A DNA stretch of 64,000 bases from Chryseobacterium sp. 52 (GCF_002754245.1 NZ_PEEX01000001.1:1840001-1904000), one strand, 5' to 3'. Shown: positions 34,226 to 43,957, numbered from the stretch's first letter. Translations and numbers: made by a program. The notes: generated by a model not told the origin, from the letters alone.

Positions 34226-34906
34226 CTATGAGACGATATACTCCACAATAGCCTCGCAATGTATTTTTGTAGTATCAAAAACGGGGATGGTAAAATCATC
34301 CTGACCGATCAGCAGAGGAATTTCTGTACAGCCCAGAATAATACATTCTGCACCACGGCTTACAAGGTCTTTCACGATAGAAATATAGCGGGTTTTGGTT
34401 TCGGGATTGATATATCCTACTCCTAATTCATCCTTTACTGTTTGCTGAATATAATCTCTCGTTTCCCGGCTTTCCGGGACCATGACTTCGAGACCGTATT
34501 CTTCAAGTTTATTTTTGTAGAAATCCATTTCCATTGTAAACTTTGTTCCGAGTAAGCCAACTCTTTTAAATCCTGCTTTATGTATTGCTTTAGCGGTTTC
34601 TGTCCCAATATGGATGATCGGCAGTTGTATGGTGTCCTGAAGCTCGTCTGCGAAGAGATGTGCGGTATTGGCACAAAGAACAATGCCGTCCGCTCCGGTG
34701 TTTTTAAGGTGTTCACAGGCATTCAGCAATAAGTCAAAAGAATTAACCCAGCTTTGGGCCTGGATATCTCCGAAATTTAAAGAATATACCATGCATTCCG
34801 CTGCATTCAGTCCTCCAAGCTTTGTATTGACTCCTTCATTGATCAATCTGTAGTAATCCAAAGTAGATACCCAGCTTATTCCGCCTACCATTCCTATTTT
34901 TTTCAT
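34226..34906 (-). CDS. Aspartate/glutamate racemase family amino-acid racemase
   Basis: The 226-aa protein belongs to the YgeA/RacX group of cofactor-independent racemases. The two catalytic cysteines are C78 in LCANTAH and C193 in LGCTEIPLL, both in their expected settings, and the start MKKIGMVGGISW is typical. Length is normal. Relatives of the YgeA type racemise several amino acids and supply D-residues, often for the cell wall. It lies outside the NRPS island and on the other strand, so a link to D-residues in the peptide would be speculation. Confidence 0.9.
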   Translation of the reverse strand: MKKIGMVGGISWVSTLDYYRLINEGVNTKLGGLNAAECMVYSLNFGDIQAQSWVNSFDLLLNACEHLKNTGADGIVLCANTAHLFADELQDTIQLPIIHIGTETAKAIHKAGFKRVGLLGTKFTMEMDFYKNKLEEYGLEVMVPESRETRDYIQQTVKDELGVGYINPETKTRYISIVKDLVSRGAECIILGCTEIPLLIGQDDFTIPVFDTTKIHCEAIVEYIVS

Positions 34907-35144
34907 AAAATTGGGTTATTGATTATTGAAGACAAATCTAGATAAAAAGTTCTACAGTATCTCTGATGTCAGTAAGGGGATTTATAAAATCAATGATGGA
35001 TGCATCACTGGAAACCTTTAGTCAGCTCATATCCATACACGGCTCCGGTGTCTATGTTAACTGAGTTTGAGATTAGTTTGTAAACGATCTTTTTTGTACA
35101 TCCATAGTTTATTGCTACTTTAGTGATATCTATAACCAGATCTA

Positions 35145-35561
35145 ATGTCGCAAAGAAAATTTATACTACTTTCTATCCTTAAAACATTCCTTATTTCCGC
35201 GATAGTTTCAACGGTTATTCTGATCATTTACATAATGATTACAGAAGTTCCACGTGAACATCCGAATGAGCCTCCCAGAAACTGTGATATGAGTGGTCTG
35301 GCATATGTCCTTTTGATCTTCTGGATTCTTTCCATGAGTATTGTTTCCTTCAGCAGTCTTTTGTCTCTTTTAAAACCCTTTCAGGGGAAAATAGAAAGAT
35401 GGCTGTGCTGGTTTTTGCTGCCGATACTCACTACAGGCTACTTTTTTGTAGAAATTTCTGGCGGAAAAATCGATGGGGATGGAATAGCGTTTTTTTTGAT
35501 TGCTAATCTGCCATGGTTTCTTTTGTGGGGAGTTTATTATTCTAATTTAAAGAAGCATTAA
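35145..35561 (+). CDS. Small four-helix membrane protein, unknown function
   Basis: The 138-aa protein has about four hydrophobic segments (near residues 10-32, 48-70, 82-100, 112-132) separated by short polar loops; the first loop is Pro- and Glu-rich. I recognise no family. It ends 27 bp before the next gene on the same strand, suggesting an operon. Confidence 0.75.
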   Translation: MSQRKFILLSILKTFLISAIVSTVILIIYIMITEVPREHPNEPPRNCDMSGLAYVLLIFWILSMSIVSFSSLLSLLKPFQGKIERWLCWFLLPILTTGYFFVEISGGKIDGDGIAFFLIANLPWFLLWGVYYSNLKKH

Positions 35562-35588
35562 TAACATATAAGCCGATAAAGACAGACT

Positions 35589-36431
35589 ATGAAAAAACTT
35601 TTTCTACTCATTGTAAGTACTATTTTTGGGATTCTTATGCATGCTCAGCCGATCACTTTAAAATATGCTACTGAAATGAAAGAACTCAGGCTGAAACTGT
35701 ATTATGGGAATGGCGGGAAAGGAGCTTTTATACAGTATGAAGGGAAGAAAGAAATTATTCCGTTAAAGGTCAATAGTTACAGACTGGATACCATTTCACA
35801 AGGCCCCGATCAACCGGCTCATCATTATTTTGTATGGGATGAAATGGTCAACGGAAAACTTAACGGAACGTATAAAATGATGCAAATGCAGAATGTTATT
35901 GTAGATCCTTCTTACATCAGAATACGGGATTTCATGCATTTCAACCTTGAACTTGTGGAAGAAGAGGGAGGTCCGGACGGCGATGATAAATACCTGCTGC
36001 ATGGTGCCATGATCTCTTTTAATCATTTTTATAATAACAAACTGCTGATCGAATATCCTGACGGAAAAAAGATGAGTGCAGAGCTTCCTTTTCCGGACAG
36101 CCCTGATGCAGCAATGCAGAGTTTTATAGAAGATTATAATTTTGATGGATATGATGATCTTGCATTCACCATTCCGGATGCAGGAATGGGAGTTTACAAT
36201 ATGTTCACCATTTATCTTTATAATCCCAAAACTAAACGGTTTAATCAGCTTAAAGAGCCGGACTACTCAAAGTCCGGATGTTCGTGTCTTTGTGATGTAT
36301 TAACAAACAAAGAAAAGAAGCTCCTGCAGACCGGTTGTAGAGGGGGTGCTTCATGGCATCAGGATTTGTACCGTTTTGATAAAACCGGGATCTTAAGATG
36401 GGTCAGATCCAGAGAATTGGGAGAAGACTAA
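35589..36431 (+). CDS. Secreted XAC2610-like protein
   Basis: The 280-aa protein has a signal peptide (KKLFLLIVSTIFGILMHAQ). A DYNFDGYDDL segment near residue 180 resembles the Ca-binding D-x-N-x-D-G repeats seen in XAC2610-type proteins, and a Cys-rich CSCLCD stretch precedes the C-terminus. The role is unknown. It is probably co-transcribed with the upstream membrane protein gene. Confidence 0.75.
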   Translation: MKKLFLLIVSTIFGILMHAQPITLKYATEMKELRLKLYYGNGGKGAFIQYEGKKEIIPLKVNSYRLDTISQGPDQPAHHYFVWDEMVNGKLNGTYKMMQMQNVIVDPSYIRIRDFMHFNLELVEEEGGPDGDDKYLLHGAMISFNHFYNNKLLIEYPDGKKMSAELPFPDSPDAAMQSFIEDYNFDGYDDLAFTIPDAGMGVYNMFTIYLYNPKTKRFNQLKEPDYSKSGCSCLCDVLTNKEKKLLQTGCRGGASWHQDLYRFDKTGILRWVRSRELGED

Positions 36432-36684
36432 TAGGTGTTAATTATTTTACTGCGTAAAGTGAAGGGCAAATTTTTAAGAACCAAAATAGAAGATTGATAT
36501 TCTGACTTTACATCTTTATTCTAAAGCTCTCACATTTTCGGGTTTGCAAAGCGTGTTCTTTTACCTTAAAATTTCTTTATTAAAAACAAAAATTACTGCC
36601 CTAAAAGACAGTAATAGTTTGTAAAGATCAGCTGATATGATAGTTCAATCAGTTTGTGGTTTTTTTCTGCAGAAATTAATTCTG

Positions 36685-37071
36685 TTATTGAGAAAGCTGA
36701 TCTTTAAGGGCTGCTTTAATTCGGCCGCTGTTATTTAATATTTTCAGTCTGAATTGACCCTCATGGGATGAGTTATTTACGATAAAAACTTGATGGTTGA
36801 AATCTACTTTAACTTTGACCGAATCGTTCTTAGGCAGCTCCTTTATTTCATGGTTATTGATTACATATTGAAGTGGGTCTGTCTGCGAAGGATTATATAA
36901 AACCACGTCGAGACGCTCTTTAGATGAGTTTTTGATTTTTAAATTTTTGTGAGCAGGAATTTTCCAATGGTTACGGTAGATATGTCTGCCTTTAATAATT
37001 TGAAAAGAGGATAAAAAAATAAACAGGACTGCAGAAAAAATAAATAGGGGATAAAAATAGATTTTTTTCAT
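36685..37071 (-). CDS. Hypothetical membrane-anchored protein
   Basis: The ATG at 37071 gives a 128-aa product starting MKKIYFYPLFIFSAVLF, a signal anchor. An upstream ATG at 37125 would add 18 unlikely residues ahead of it. The rest is a small beta-rich extracytoplasmic domain with no family that I recognise. It is divergent from the LuxR-type regulator and shares its operator region. Confidence 0.65.
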   Translation of the reverse strand: MKKIYFYPLFIFSAVLFIFLSSFQIIKGRHIYRNHWKIPAHKNLKIKNSSKERLDVVLYNPSQTDPLQYVINNHEIKELPKNDSVKVKVDFNHQVFIVNNSSHEGQFRLKILNNSGRIKAALKDQLSQ

Positions 37072-37151
37072 CTTTTGGACTATTAATTTGTTTTTTAGGT
37101 ACAGAACTGACGTTATTTTCAGCAAAAATAGATCACTGTATTTTGATAGCC

Positions 37152-37206
37152 ACTACACTTTTGTGTAGATTTGCTTAAGTATTATAAATACTACACTTTT
37201 GGGTAG
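37152..37206. promoter_or_regulatory. Two palindromic operator candidates before the LuxR-type regulator
   Basis: CTACACTTTTGTGTAG (37153-37168) is a perfect 6-bp inverted repeat around TTTT. CTACACTTTTGGGTAG (37191-37206) is the same with one mismatch, 38 bp downstream. Both lie between the divergent genes, and the second ends 11 bp before the ATG of the regulator. This suggests autoregulation by a dimeric HTH protein. Confidence 0.6.
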
Positions 37207-37217
37207 TTATTTTGTTG

Positions 37218-37991
37218 ATGTATAAGAGATATATGGAAGAAATTAATAGATTTTTTAACGATAAAAATGAGGTTCACCATGATGCGGAAATAGACCGCAG
37301 CCAGGTAGGGGAATATCTGGAAGCGGTAAAGGCATTTTCCAGAATTACCTACCAGAGTTTGTACGTCATAGATTATCAGACCAGAGCTTTTGAGTATGTA
37401 TCTGAAAATCCACTGTTTTTGTGTGGGAAAACCTCGGAAGAGGTGAAAGAACTTGGGTATGCTTTTTATTTTCAAAATGTAAAGCCTGAAGATGTAGAAC
37501 TGCTAATAAAGATCAATGAGGCAGGTTTTGAGTTCTACGAAAATATTCCTGTACATGAACGAAAGCTGTATTCTATTTCCTATGATTTTTATCTGATCAA
37601 CTCTAAGAAGAATATGGTTCTTGTCAATCATAAACTTACCCCTATGTTTTTAACCGAAGAAGGGCAGATCTGGAAAGCATTGTGTGTCGTCTCACTTTCC
37701 AACAGTACCGCTTCCGGGAATGTGGTGATCAGCAGAGAAGGTTCAGATGAACTTTGGAAATATAATCTTGAGAGTAATAGATGGGAAAAAGACGAGAAAA
37801 TAAAGCTTTCCCAAAGAGAATATGAGATTTTGAGCCTCTATGCGAGTGGACTGACTATTAATGAAATCGCAGAAAAATTATTTATTTCTGCAGATACCGT
37901 AAAATTTCACAGGAAAAAGCTGTTTGAGAAAATTGGAGTGAACAACATCGCTGAAGCGCTTGGTTATGCTAAAACCAATAAATTGCTGTAA
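37218..37991 (+). CDS. LuxR-family transcriptional regulator with PAS-like N-terminus
   Basis: The C-terminal LuxR/GerE HTH covers about the last 62 residues: LSQREYEILSLYASGLTINEIAEKL, then the recognition helix SADTVKFHRKKLFEKIGV (quoted in parts). The N-terminal 150 residues resemble a PAS-type sensor (FEYVSENPLFLCG). ATG 37218 gives 257 aa; ATG 37233 (252 aa) is an equally possible start. Its intergenic region carries two matching palindromes. Confidence 0.88.
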   Translation: MYKRYMEEINRFFNDKNEVHHDAEIDRSQVGEYLEAVKAFSRITYQSLYVIDYQTRAFEYVSENPLFLCGKTSEEVKELGYAFYFQNVKPEDVELLIKINEAGFEFYENIPVHERKLYSISYDFYLINSKKNMVLVNHKLTPMFLTEEGQIWKALCVVSLSNSTASGNVVISREGSDELWKYNLESNRWEKDEKIKLSQREYEILSLYASGLTINEIAEKLFISADTVKFHRKKLFEKIGVNNIAEALGYAKTNKLL

Positions 37992-38104
37992 ATCAATATA
38001 ATTCAATACCGTTTTTTTACGGTATTTTTTATGAGGTCTTTCATGATTCAAATTTAGGTCTGATATTTGCACTGGGTAGCCAAACTAAATGGCCTATTTT
38101 ATTT

Positions 38105-39142
38105 ATGAAAAACATATCTGTGAAAAAATCATTTTTATATGCATGTATCTGCGCTGTATTCATGATTTCATGTAAAAAGGAAATTGAGAAAATAAGCGAT
38201 ACTTTTAAAGATACCGTCTCTTCATCAGAAACTCCCATGGTAGAAAAAGACTCTATCAGGAAAGATTCTGTAGTGCAAAAAGAATCCGTTCCGCCGGCAA
38301 TGCAGGAAAACGGCTTTTATAATGCTTTTGTTCTTCCGAAAGATAAGAAGCTAAGAGATTCTGTCTATGCAGAATTCAGTAAGAAATATAGCGAGAAAGA
38401 GCGGTATGCTATTCTGGCATTGAACAGACTTGACTCTAAAAACAGATACAACGCTGATACATTAGTGGTTCCTGCTAAAATAGACACCACACTGATGTCT
38501 TACTCACCTTTTCCCATGCAGCTGGATGTATTAAGCGGAGTGAAAAAATTTGTAATTTTTTCCTATCCTATACAGGCTTACGGAGTATATTCTAACGGAA
38601 GTCTTGTAAAGTGGGGCCCAACAAGTATGGGAAAAAAAGCGGCACAGACAACAAGAGGTCTTACGTTTGCCAACTGGAAAAAGAAACTCTCAATTTCAAC
38701 GGTTAGCAGTGAATGGAAACTTCCTTATAATTTCAATATCCATAATATCGGAGGTATCGGATGGCATCAGTATGATCTTCCGGGATATCCGGCTTCACAT
38801 TCGTGTCTGCGTCTTTTGATGAAAGATGCTCAGTGGCTGTACTCTTATGCAGATACCTGGATCCTGAATCCGGGAGGTGCCACTACAAAAGCAAAAGGAA
38901 CGGCAGTGATGGTATTCGGAGATTATAAATGGGGAGGAAGAAAGCCCTGGAAAAAACTCCTGGATGATCCCAACGCCAATAATATTTCAGTAGAAGAAAT
39001 GACTAAACTTCTGGAACCGAACGTTGATAAAATGCTCAGAGAGCAGGATAACAGAGAAAAAGTAGCAGATTCTATAAGAACGGCCAAAGCAATGGCTGAA
39101 CCCGTTCAAAGCGAAAAAACAACAGAAATTCCTGCTAATTAA
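38105..39142 (+). CDS. L,D-transpeptidase (YkuD) lipoprotein
   Basis: The 345-aa protein has a lipobox ending at C23 (VFMISC) followed by a lysine, so it should be membrane-anchored. The YkuD catalytic block runs from H213/H221 to SHSCLR with Cys234; the family usually has SHGC, so Ser replaces Gly. It would form 3-3 peptidoglycan cross-links or attach proteins to the wall. The tail after residue 310 is charged and low-complexity. Its 3' end overlaps the convergent next gene by 8 bp. Confidence 0.88.
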   Translation: MKNISVKKSFLYACICAVFMISCKKEIEKISDTFKDTVSSSETPMVEKDSIRKDSVVQKESVPPAMQENGFYNAFVLPKDKKLRDSVYAEFSKKYSEKERYAILALNRLDSKNRYNADTLVVPAKIDTTLMSYSPFPMQLDVLSGVKKFVIFSYPIQAYGVYSNGSLVKWGPTSMGKKAAQTTRGLTFANWKKKLSISTVSSEWKLPYNFNIHNIGGIGWHQYDLPGYPASHSCLRLLMKDAQWLYSYADTWILNPGGATTKAKGTAVMVFGDYKWGGRKPWKKLLDDPNANNISVEEMTKLLEPNVDKMLREQDNREKVADSIRTAKAMAEPVQSEKTTEIPAN

Positions 39143-39662
39143 TTTTCTTTTCAAATTGTGAAGTAGATTCTTCGGCAAATCTTCTCAGTTTAAGCATTTC
39201 ATCTTTACCCTTGTGTTGCCCGAATCTGGCTGCCGCATAAGTAAGGAGAATACAGAATAACATAGCAAATGAAGCGCTCAGTGCCCACGGGAACTCGGCG
39301 CTTTTTATTTGTTTTGCTACATAGTACATGGTGAAAAACGTCATCCAGAGAATCGAAAAGGAAAAGTAAAGAAACATAAAGAACGTCCATACTGCTGAGC
39401 TTGGCCCAAATACTCCCCTTATAGCGATATCATCATCTTCAACTTCTATTCTTAAAGAAAGTCTTGGTTTCCAGTAATTGTCATATTCTGTTTCTGCCCA
39501 GATAGTAGCAACTTCTTTGTTGATATTTCCGGAAAATTCATCTTTATGGTCGGCAAGGTATTTTTTTAAGTTCTCCGCATATTCCTCTTTCGTAAGATGG
39601 GTAAACATCTTGAATCTTGGTCGGGTTCTTATTTTATCTATGGTGCTTTCTTCGGTTTTCAT
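39135..39662 (-). CDS. Hypothetical protein with two membrane segments
   Basis: The 175-aa protein has a soluble N-terminal 85 residues, then two hydrophobic helices (about 90-117 and 125-147) and a short charged tail. No family recognised. It is convergent with and overlaps the L,D-transpeptidase gene by 8 bp, and lies 3 bp downstream of the protease gene, so it may be its operon partner. Confidence 0.75.
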   Translation of the reverse strand: MKTEESTIDKIRTRPRFKMFTHLTKEEYAENLKKYLADHKDEFSGNINKEVATIWAETEYDNYWKPRLSLRIEVEDDDIAIRGVFGPSSAVWTFFMFLYFSFSILWMTFFTMYYVAKQIKSAEFPWALSASFAMLFCILLTYAAARFGQHKGKDEMLKLRRFAEESTSQFEKKIN

Positions 39663-39665
39663 ATT

Positions 39666-40988
39666 TTATTCTTGATAAGGGATCGGGTCTTCTAATACAA
39701 AATTAAAGGTCATTTTGTTGTTTTTTCTCTGAACAACCATGGTGATGCTTCTTCCTTCATCAGATCTCATCAGTTCCATAATCTTTTCCATGGTCATATC
39801 CGAAGTTTGTCTTCCGTTGATTGTAATGACGCGGTCATCTTTTTTCAGTCCTGCTTGAAATGCCGGAGAATCTTTCCTTACACCTGCCACTGAAAAGATA
39901 GGTTTTAAGATAAACTTATACTGGAAATTATTTCCTATGGGAATTTCGTTGCTGGCCTCAGAAGATTTTTTGGGTTCAATTTTTACCCGGTCCTCCTGCC
40001 ATTCCAATCCATCCTGTTGAAAGTCTAATCCACTCATATTAAAATGAAAAGGATCATCAAAGTTTCTGTTTTTTTTCAAATATAATTTTCTGCCGGTATA
40101 ATCGAAAACAACAGAAAACCTACGCATTATTTCTCCACCTACAGAACCCTTCCTGTCTTTTACGAGATTGACATGCTGGATAGAATATTCATCCGGCATT
40201 GCGGTGAGAGGCTTTTCAAATTTGAAGTCTCCAAGATAAAAATTATGAATACGGCTCCTTTTGCCATAAACATCTCCATTGAACCCACGGCCCAGGTAAT
40301 CATCAATATTAGGTCTGTTGTAAACAAAATCTTTGATGAGGGTAGGGAAGAGCCATATGGCATCGCTGTTTCCAAGATCTATCAGAAGTTTAGATCTATT
40401 TTTGTCATTGGTCATTTCTACATCTGCATTGATATAAGGTTTGTCCTTTTCTATGCTTATTGGAAGTTCATCAAACTTTCTGATCTTCTTTTTAAATACA
40501 TCAGCATCCTGATATATTGTGATCTTTTTTGAAGTATAGTCTATGGAAATGGGATGATCTTTAAAAAAATGATAGCCAATCACTCCGTTTACAGGAATTC
40601 CTATATGGGAGGAAATATTGAATTTTTCATCAACTATAATAAACAAAAGCATGGAGGAATTGATGATGCTTTTACCTATTTTAGCAACATTGCGGTCAGA
40701 TTTAAAACCGTCTATACTTACATTCCCACCAAGCCCAGAAAATTTTATTTTCTCGACATTCTGTAACTTGACTTCCTTATTCTCTACACTGAAAAGAATA
40801 GTTTCTGCAACTCCGGTATCAAGCATAAAGGTAAGCTCAGCCCCATTAACATTAATAGGAATAAAAATAAGGTTATTGATAAGCTTAAAAGGAATAACAG
40901 CTTTTTTGACATTTACCAGTTCAAAATTGTTCTGGGCACCTAAAAAAATGCTAAAGAAGAATGCCAGTAAAAAAAGCTTAAATTTCAT
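39666..40988 (-). CDS. Retropepsin-like aspartic protease with PDZ domain
   Basis: The 440-aa protein has a signal peptide (FLLAFFFSIFLGAQ). The first retropepsin-like lobe has the catalytic FMLDTGVAETILF, and a second DLGNSDAIW follows. A C-terminal PDZ domain (about residues 355-430) contains PAFQAGLKKDDRVITINGR. It is probably a periplasmic protease whose PDZ domain recognises C-termini. The gene lies 3 bp upstream of the two-helix membrane protein gene. Confidence 0.87.
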   Translation of the reverse strand: MKFKLFLLAFFFSIFLGAQNNFELVNVKKAVIPFKLINNLIFIPINVNGAELTFMLDTGVAETILFSVENKEVKLQNVEKIKFSGLGGNVSIDGFKSDRNVAKIGKSIINSSMLLFIIVDEKFNISSHIGIPVNGVIGYHFFKDHPISIDYTSKKITIYQDADVFKKKIRKFDELPISIEKDKPYINADVEMTNDKNRSKLLIDLGNSDAIWLFPTLIKDFVYNRPNIDDYLGRGFNGDVYGKRSRIHNFYLGDFKFEKPLTAMPDEYSIQHVNLVKDRKGSVGGEIMRRFSVVFDYTGRKLYLKKNRNFDDPFHFNMSGLDFQQDGLEWQEDRVKIEPKKSSEASNEIPIGNNFQYKFILKPIFSVAGVRKDSPAFQAGLKKDDRVITINGRQTSDMTMEKIMELMRSDEGRSITMVVQRKNNKMTFNFVLEDPIPYQE

Positions 40989-41022
40989 TTACTGAATTTA
41001 GTGAAATAATCCTTACTGTCAA

Positions 41023-41052
41023 TAAAAAAACATTCCAAAGACAGGAATGTTT
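41023..41052 (-). terminator. Terminator of the esterase gene
   Basis: On the minus strand the stem AAACATTCC/GGAATGTTT with a 7-base loop is followed by a T-run. It is placed 60 bp after the stop of the esterase gene. Confidence 0.7.
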
Positions 41053-41111
41053 GTATAAACTGCAATGCTAAAGGGCATATTGATTAAATTTATATAAAAT
41101 AATACTTCAAG

Positions 41112-41750
41112 CTATTTTGAGAAAAATTCCATCAGATCCATATAATTCTTCTGATTCACACCATGTCCGCTCATATACTCTCTGAAAGTGAAATAACAGC
41201 TCAGGTCATACAGAAGGTCTGCAGCCTTTCTTCCCCATTCCATAGGAATAACGGCATCATCTGTTCCGTGGGATACAAAGAAACGAAGTCTTTCCAGTTT
41301 CTTTTTGTCTTTTACAATCCCATCCAGAAGTTTTTCCTCAGGATAACTGCTCAGACAGGCTACATAATTGAACATATCCGGATGTTTTAAAGCTAAAGCA
41401 TAACATAATATTCCACCCTGGCTGAAACCGCACAGATGTACTTTACCTTCGATAAGTCCATAATTATTGACGATTTTCAAGATGCTTTCCAATACTCCGT
41501 CCAGCGATTCCTTCGCCTGAGGAATATCAATGAAATTTTCAGGGTTATTAAAATCAATGTCAAACCAGGAATATCCCTCAAACTGGGTAGCTCTTGGTGC
41601 TCTGAAACTTACAATAAGCCAGTCAGCAGGAAGGGTTTCCCTGAAGCTGAAAAGGTCCTGCTCATTACTGCCATAGCCATGAAGCATAAAAAGTACAGTA
41701 GTATCTGGAGTGATATGTTCCGGTTCTCTTACTATATAATCTAAATTCAT
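41112..41750 (-). CDS. Phospholipase/carboxylesterase-type alpha/beta hydrolase
   Basis: The 212-aa protein has the oxyanion segment FMLHGYGSNE (residues 21-30) and the nucleophile Ser110 in GFSQGG. An Asp in SHGTDDAVIP and a late His in MSGHGV complete the triad. This fits the YpfH/carboxylesterase-2 family. There is no signal peptide, so it is cytosolic. The substrate is unknown. Confidence 0.9.
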   Translation of the reverse strand: MNLDYIVREPEHITPDTTVLFMLHGYGSNEQDLFSFRETLPADWLIVSFRAPRATQFEGYSWFDIDFNNPENFIDIPQAKESLDGVLESILKIVNNYGLIEGKVHLCGFSQGGILCYALALKHPDMFNYVACLSSYPEEKLLDGIVKDKKKLERLRFFVSHGTDDAVIPMEWGRKAADLLYDLSCYFTFREYMSGHGVNQKNYMDLMEFFSK

Positions 41751-41943
41751 ACAGCAAATATAATTAATAAATCATATTGTAAAATTCAAAACAGGACTGC
41801 CTTAATTTTATATTTGATACTTAGCCGATTGTGCCCTTAAATAGGGACTGTTCCTGTAATTGTGGTTTTTGCCGATTTGATATTATTTGGAAAACTTTAT
41901 TGGAAATTTTTCATAAAAGTTATTTTTATATTAATAAAAAACT

Positions 41944-41951
41944 TATATTTG
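41944..41951 (+). promoter_or_regulatory. -7 promoter element
   Basis: TATATTTG is a perfect match to TAnnTTTG, 25 bp before the start of the small lipoprotein gene. No TTG at standard -33 spacing was found. Confidence 0.5.
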
Positions 41952-41976
41952 AAACATTAAAAATCTATTTGGAGAA

Positions 41977-42399
41977 ATGAAGCAATTTTACAAATCAAAA
42001 AGTTTACTTAGACTTTCTTTTTTATTCGTTTTATTATTTTCTGTAATTTCTGTGGTGAATTCTTGTAAAAAGGATGACGATGATGACGAATTTGCAGATC
42101 ACGTTGTTCAGTTTGAAGTGAAAACAACTACCGGGGGAGTTATTAGAGCTATCGTCACACAGGTAGGAACTGTTAAAACTGATATTTTCGATCCGGTAGG
42201 AACTACTTGGACGAGCGGTGAGTTCTTTGTGAATTCAAGTCAGGCACAGTTAAACCTGGATGCTAAGGCGGATCTTCCTAATGCAGATTCAGAACTGGTA
42301 ATTAATCTTTGGATTGACGGAGAAATCGTAAGAACCAAAAAGATGGTAGGAGCGGGACCTCTGGTAGCTTCTATTGATTACAGTTTCTTAGAATTATAA
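41977..42399 (+). CDS. Small lipoprotein of unknown function
   Basis: The 140-aa protein has a signal peptide ending in a lipobox (VVNSC) at about residue 30, followed by KKDDDDDE. The acidic tract just after the Cys matches the lipoprotein export signal of flavobacteria for surface display. The remaining 100 residues look like a small beta-sandwich. Its own terminator follows. Confidence 0.82.
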   Translation: MKQFYKSKSLLRLSFLFVLLFSVISVVNSCKKDDDDDEFADHVVQFEVKTTTGGVIRAIVTQVGTVKTDIFDPVGTTWTSGEFFVNSSQAQLNLDAKADLPNADSELVINLWIDGEIVRTKKMVGAGPLVASIDYSFLEL

Positions 42400-42416
42400 A
42401 GAATATAATCTACTAT

Positions 42417-42450
42417 AATAAAAAAACCGCTTTTTAAAAGCGGTTTTTTT
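42417..42450 (+). terminator. Rho-independent terminator
   Basis: AAAACCGCTTTT pairs with AAAAGCGGTTTT around one base, followed by T's. It lies just after the small lipoprotein gene. Confidence 0.88.
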
Positions 42451-42473
42451 ATTACTTATTTTACAGAAGAATC

Positions 42474-42505
42474 AAAAAAAGGCTGTATAAAAACAGCCTT
42501 TTAAT
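42474..42505 (-). terminator. Terminator of tyrS
   Basis: On the minus strand AAAAGGCTGT/ACAGCCTTTT with a short loop is followed by a T-run. It is 21 bp after the tyrS stop codon. Confidence 0.85.
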
Positions 42506-42525
42506 ATGATAATATGTGTTGAGTC

Positions 42526-43821
42526 TTATTGAGCTTTTACAATGAAGTAGCTTTTCTTACCCTTTTGAAGCAGTAAAAATTTACCGTCAATAAGATCGCT
42601 TTCATTAGCTGTATAAGTATCATTTACTTTTTCTTTGTTCACAGAGATCGCATTCCCTTTGATTTCTCTTTGAGCCTCACTTTTAGATTTCAGGAAACCT
42701 GATTTCTCAGAAAGTAAATCAACGATACTTATTCCTAAAACATCAGATTTTGATAATTCTTTCTGTGGAACACCGTCAAAAACCTCCAGGAAAGTTTCTT
42801 CATCCAGGCTTACCAGATCCTCAGCAGTAGAACGTCCGAAAAGAATTTCCGAAGCCTTAAGCGCTTTTTCATATTCTTCTCTGCCATGTACCCATACCGT
42901 TACTTCCTCAGCCAGTCTCTTTTGAAGTTTTCTTTCATGAGGCGCAGCTTTATGCTCTTCAATTAAAGCTTCAATTTCTTCTTTTCCTATGAAAGTATAG
43001 AATTTAATAAATCTTTCTGCGTCATCATCTGTGGCATTCAGCCAGAACTGATAGAATTTGTACGGAGACGTTTTCTTTTTGTCCAGCCAGTAATTTTCTC
43101 CGCTTTCAGACTTTCCAAACTTAGAACCGTCAGCCTTAGTGATCAAAGGAACTGTTAATGCAAAAGCTTCTCCCTGTGCTTTTCTACGGATCAGTTCAGT
43201 ACCTGTAGTGATATTTCCCCACTGGTCAGAACCACCCATCTGAAGTTTTACATTATTATTTTGATACAGGTGAAGGAAATCATATCCCTGGATAAGCTGG
43301 TACGTGAATTCTGTAAAACTCATCCCGTCTACACTGCTGTCTCCGGATAATCTCTTCTTTACAGAATCTTTTGCCATCATATAATTGACTGTAATATTTT
43401 TCCCGACATTTTTAGCAAAATCAAGGAAAGAAATATTTTTCATCCAGTCATAATTGTTAACCAGTTCCGCTTTATTAGGCCCATTACCATCAAAATCTAA
43501 AAATTTTGAAAGCTGGTTTTTTAAACAGTCAACATAATGCAGAAGAGTTGCCTCATCCAAAAGATTTCTTTCTGCAGATTTTCCTGAAGGATCTCCAATC
43601 ATTCCTGTAGCACCTCCTACCAAAGCGATTGGTTTATGGCCATGTTGCTGGAAGTGAGCCAGAATTTTTATCTGGATAAGACTTCCGATATGCAAAGAAT
43701 CAGCAGTCGGGTCGAAACCAATATACGCAGTAGTTACCTCTTTATTCAGTTGTTCATCGGTTCCTGGCATCATATCGGCAAAAAGACCACGCCATTTTAA
43801 TTCTTCTATAAAGGAATTCAT
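42526..43821 (-). CDS. tyrS: Tyrosyl-tRNA synthetase
   Basis: The protein has 431 aa from the ATG at 43821. An ATG at 43887 would add 22 residues that do not belong to the family. It shows the class I HIGH variant HIGS near residue 44, the family block [24 protein letters not shown], and the KMSKS variant KFGKS near residue 233. An S4-type RNA-binding tail (about 365-431) follows. It charges tRNA-Tyr. It is divergent from the sigma factor gene and has its own terminator. Confidence 0.97.
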   Translation of the reverse strand: MNSFIEELKWRGLFADMMPGTDEQLNKEVTTAYIGFDPTADSLHIGSLIQIKILAHFQQHGHKPIALVGGATGMIGDPSGKSAERNLLDEATLLHYVDCLKNQLSKFLDFDGNGPNKAELVNNYDWMKNISFLDFAKNVGKNITVNYMMAKDSVKKRLSGDSSVDGMSFTEFTYQLIQGYDFLHLYQNNNVKLQMGGSDQWGNITTGTELIRRKAQGEAFALTVPLITKADGSKFGKSESGENYWLDKKKTSPYKFYQFWLNATDDDAERFIKFYTFIGKEEIEALIEEHKAAPHERKLQKRLAEEVTVWVHGREEYEKALKASEILFGRSTAEDLVSLDEETFLEVFDGVPQKELSKSDVLGISIVDLLSEKSGFLKSKSEAQREIKGNAISVNKEKVNDTYTANESDLIDGKFLLLQKGKKSYFIVKAQ

Positions 43822-43921
43822 CTCTATTTTCTTTAAAAATTTACGGTGCAAAGATAATGAATTCATAAGTATGATAAGAACAGGCAAATTGACTAATTCA
43901 CCTTTTTGCGATTTTGCCCCT

Positions 43922-43951
43922 TTGCCTTCTCACTTAAAAAAATTATATTTG
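43922..43951 (+). promoter_or_regulatory. Promoter of the sigma factor gene
   Basis: TTG (43922-43924), then 19 bp, then TATATTTG (43944-43951) is a full match to the Bacteroidota consensus TTG-N17-23-TAnnTTTG. The expected start of transcription falls at about the A of the ATG at 43958, implying a leaderless or nearly leaderless mRNA. Confidence 0.7.
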
Positions 43952-43957
43952 TTATTA

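Noticed and set aside
34226..34906. Racemase as supplier of D-amino acids for the NRPS
   Set aside because: It lies beyond the SusD scar, on the other strand, among ordinary chromosomal genes; nothing in the sequence links it to the cluster.
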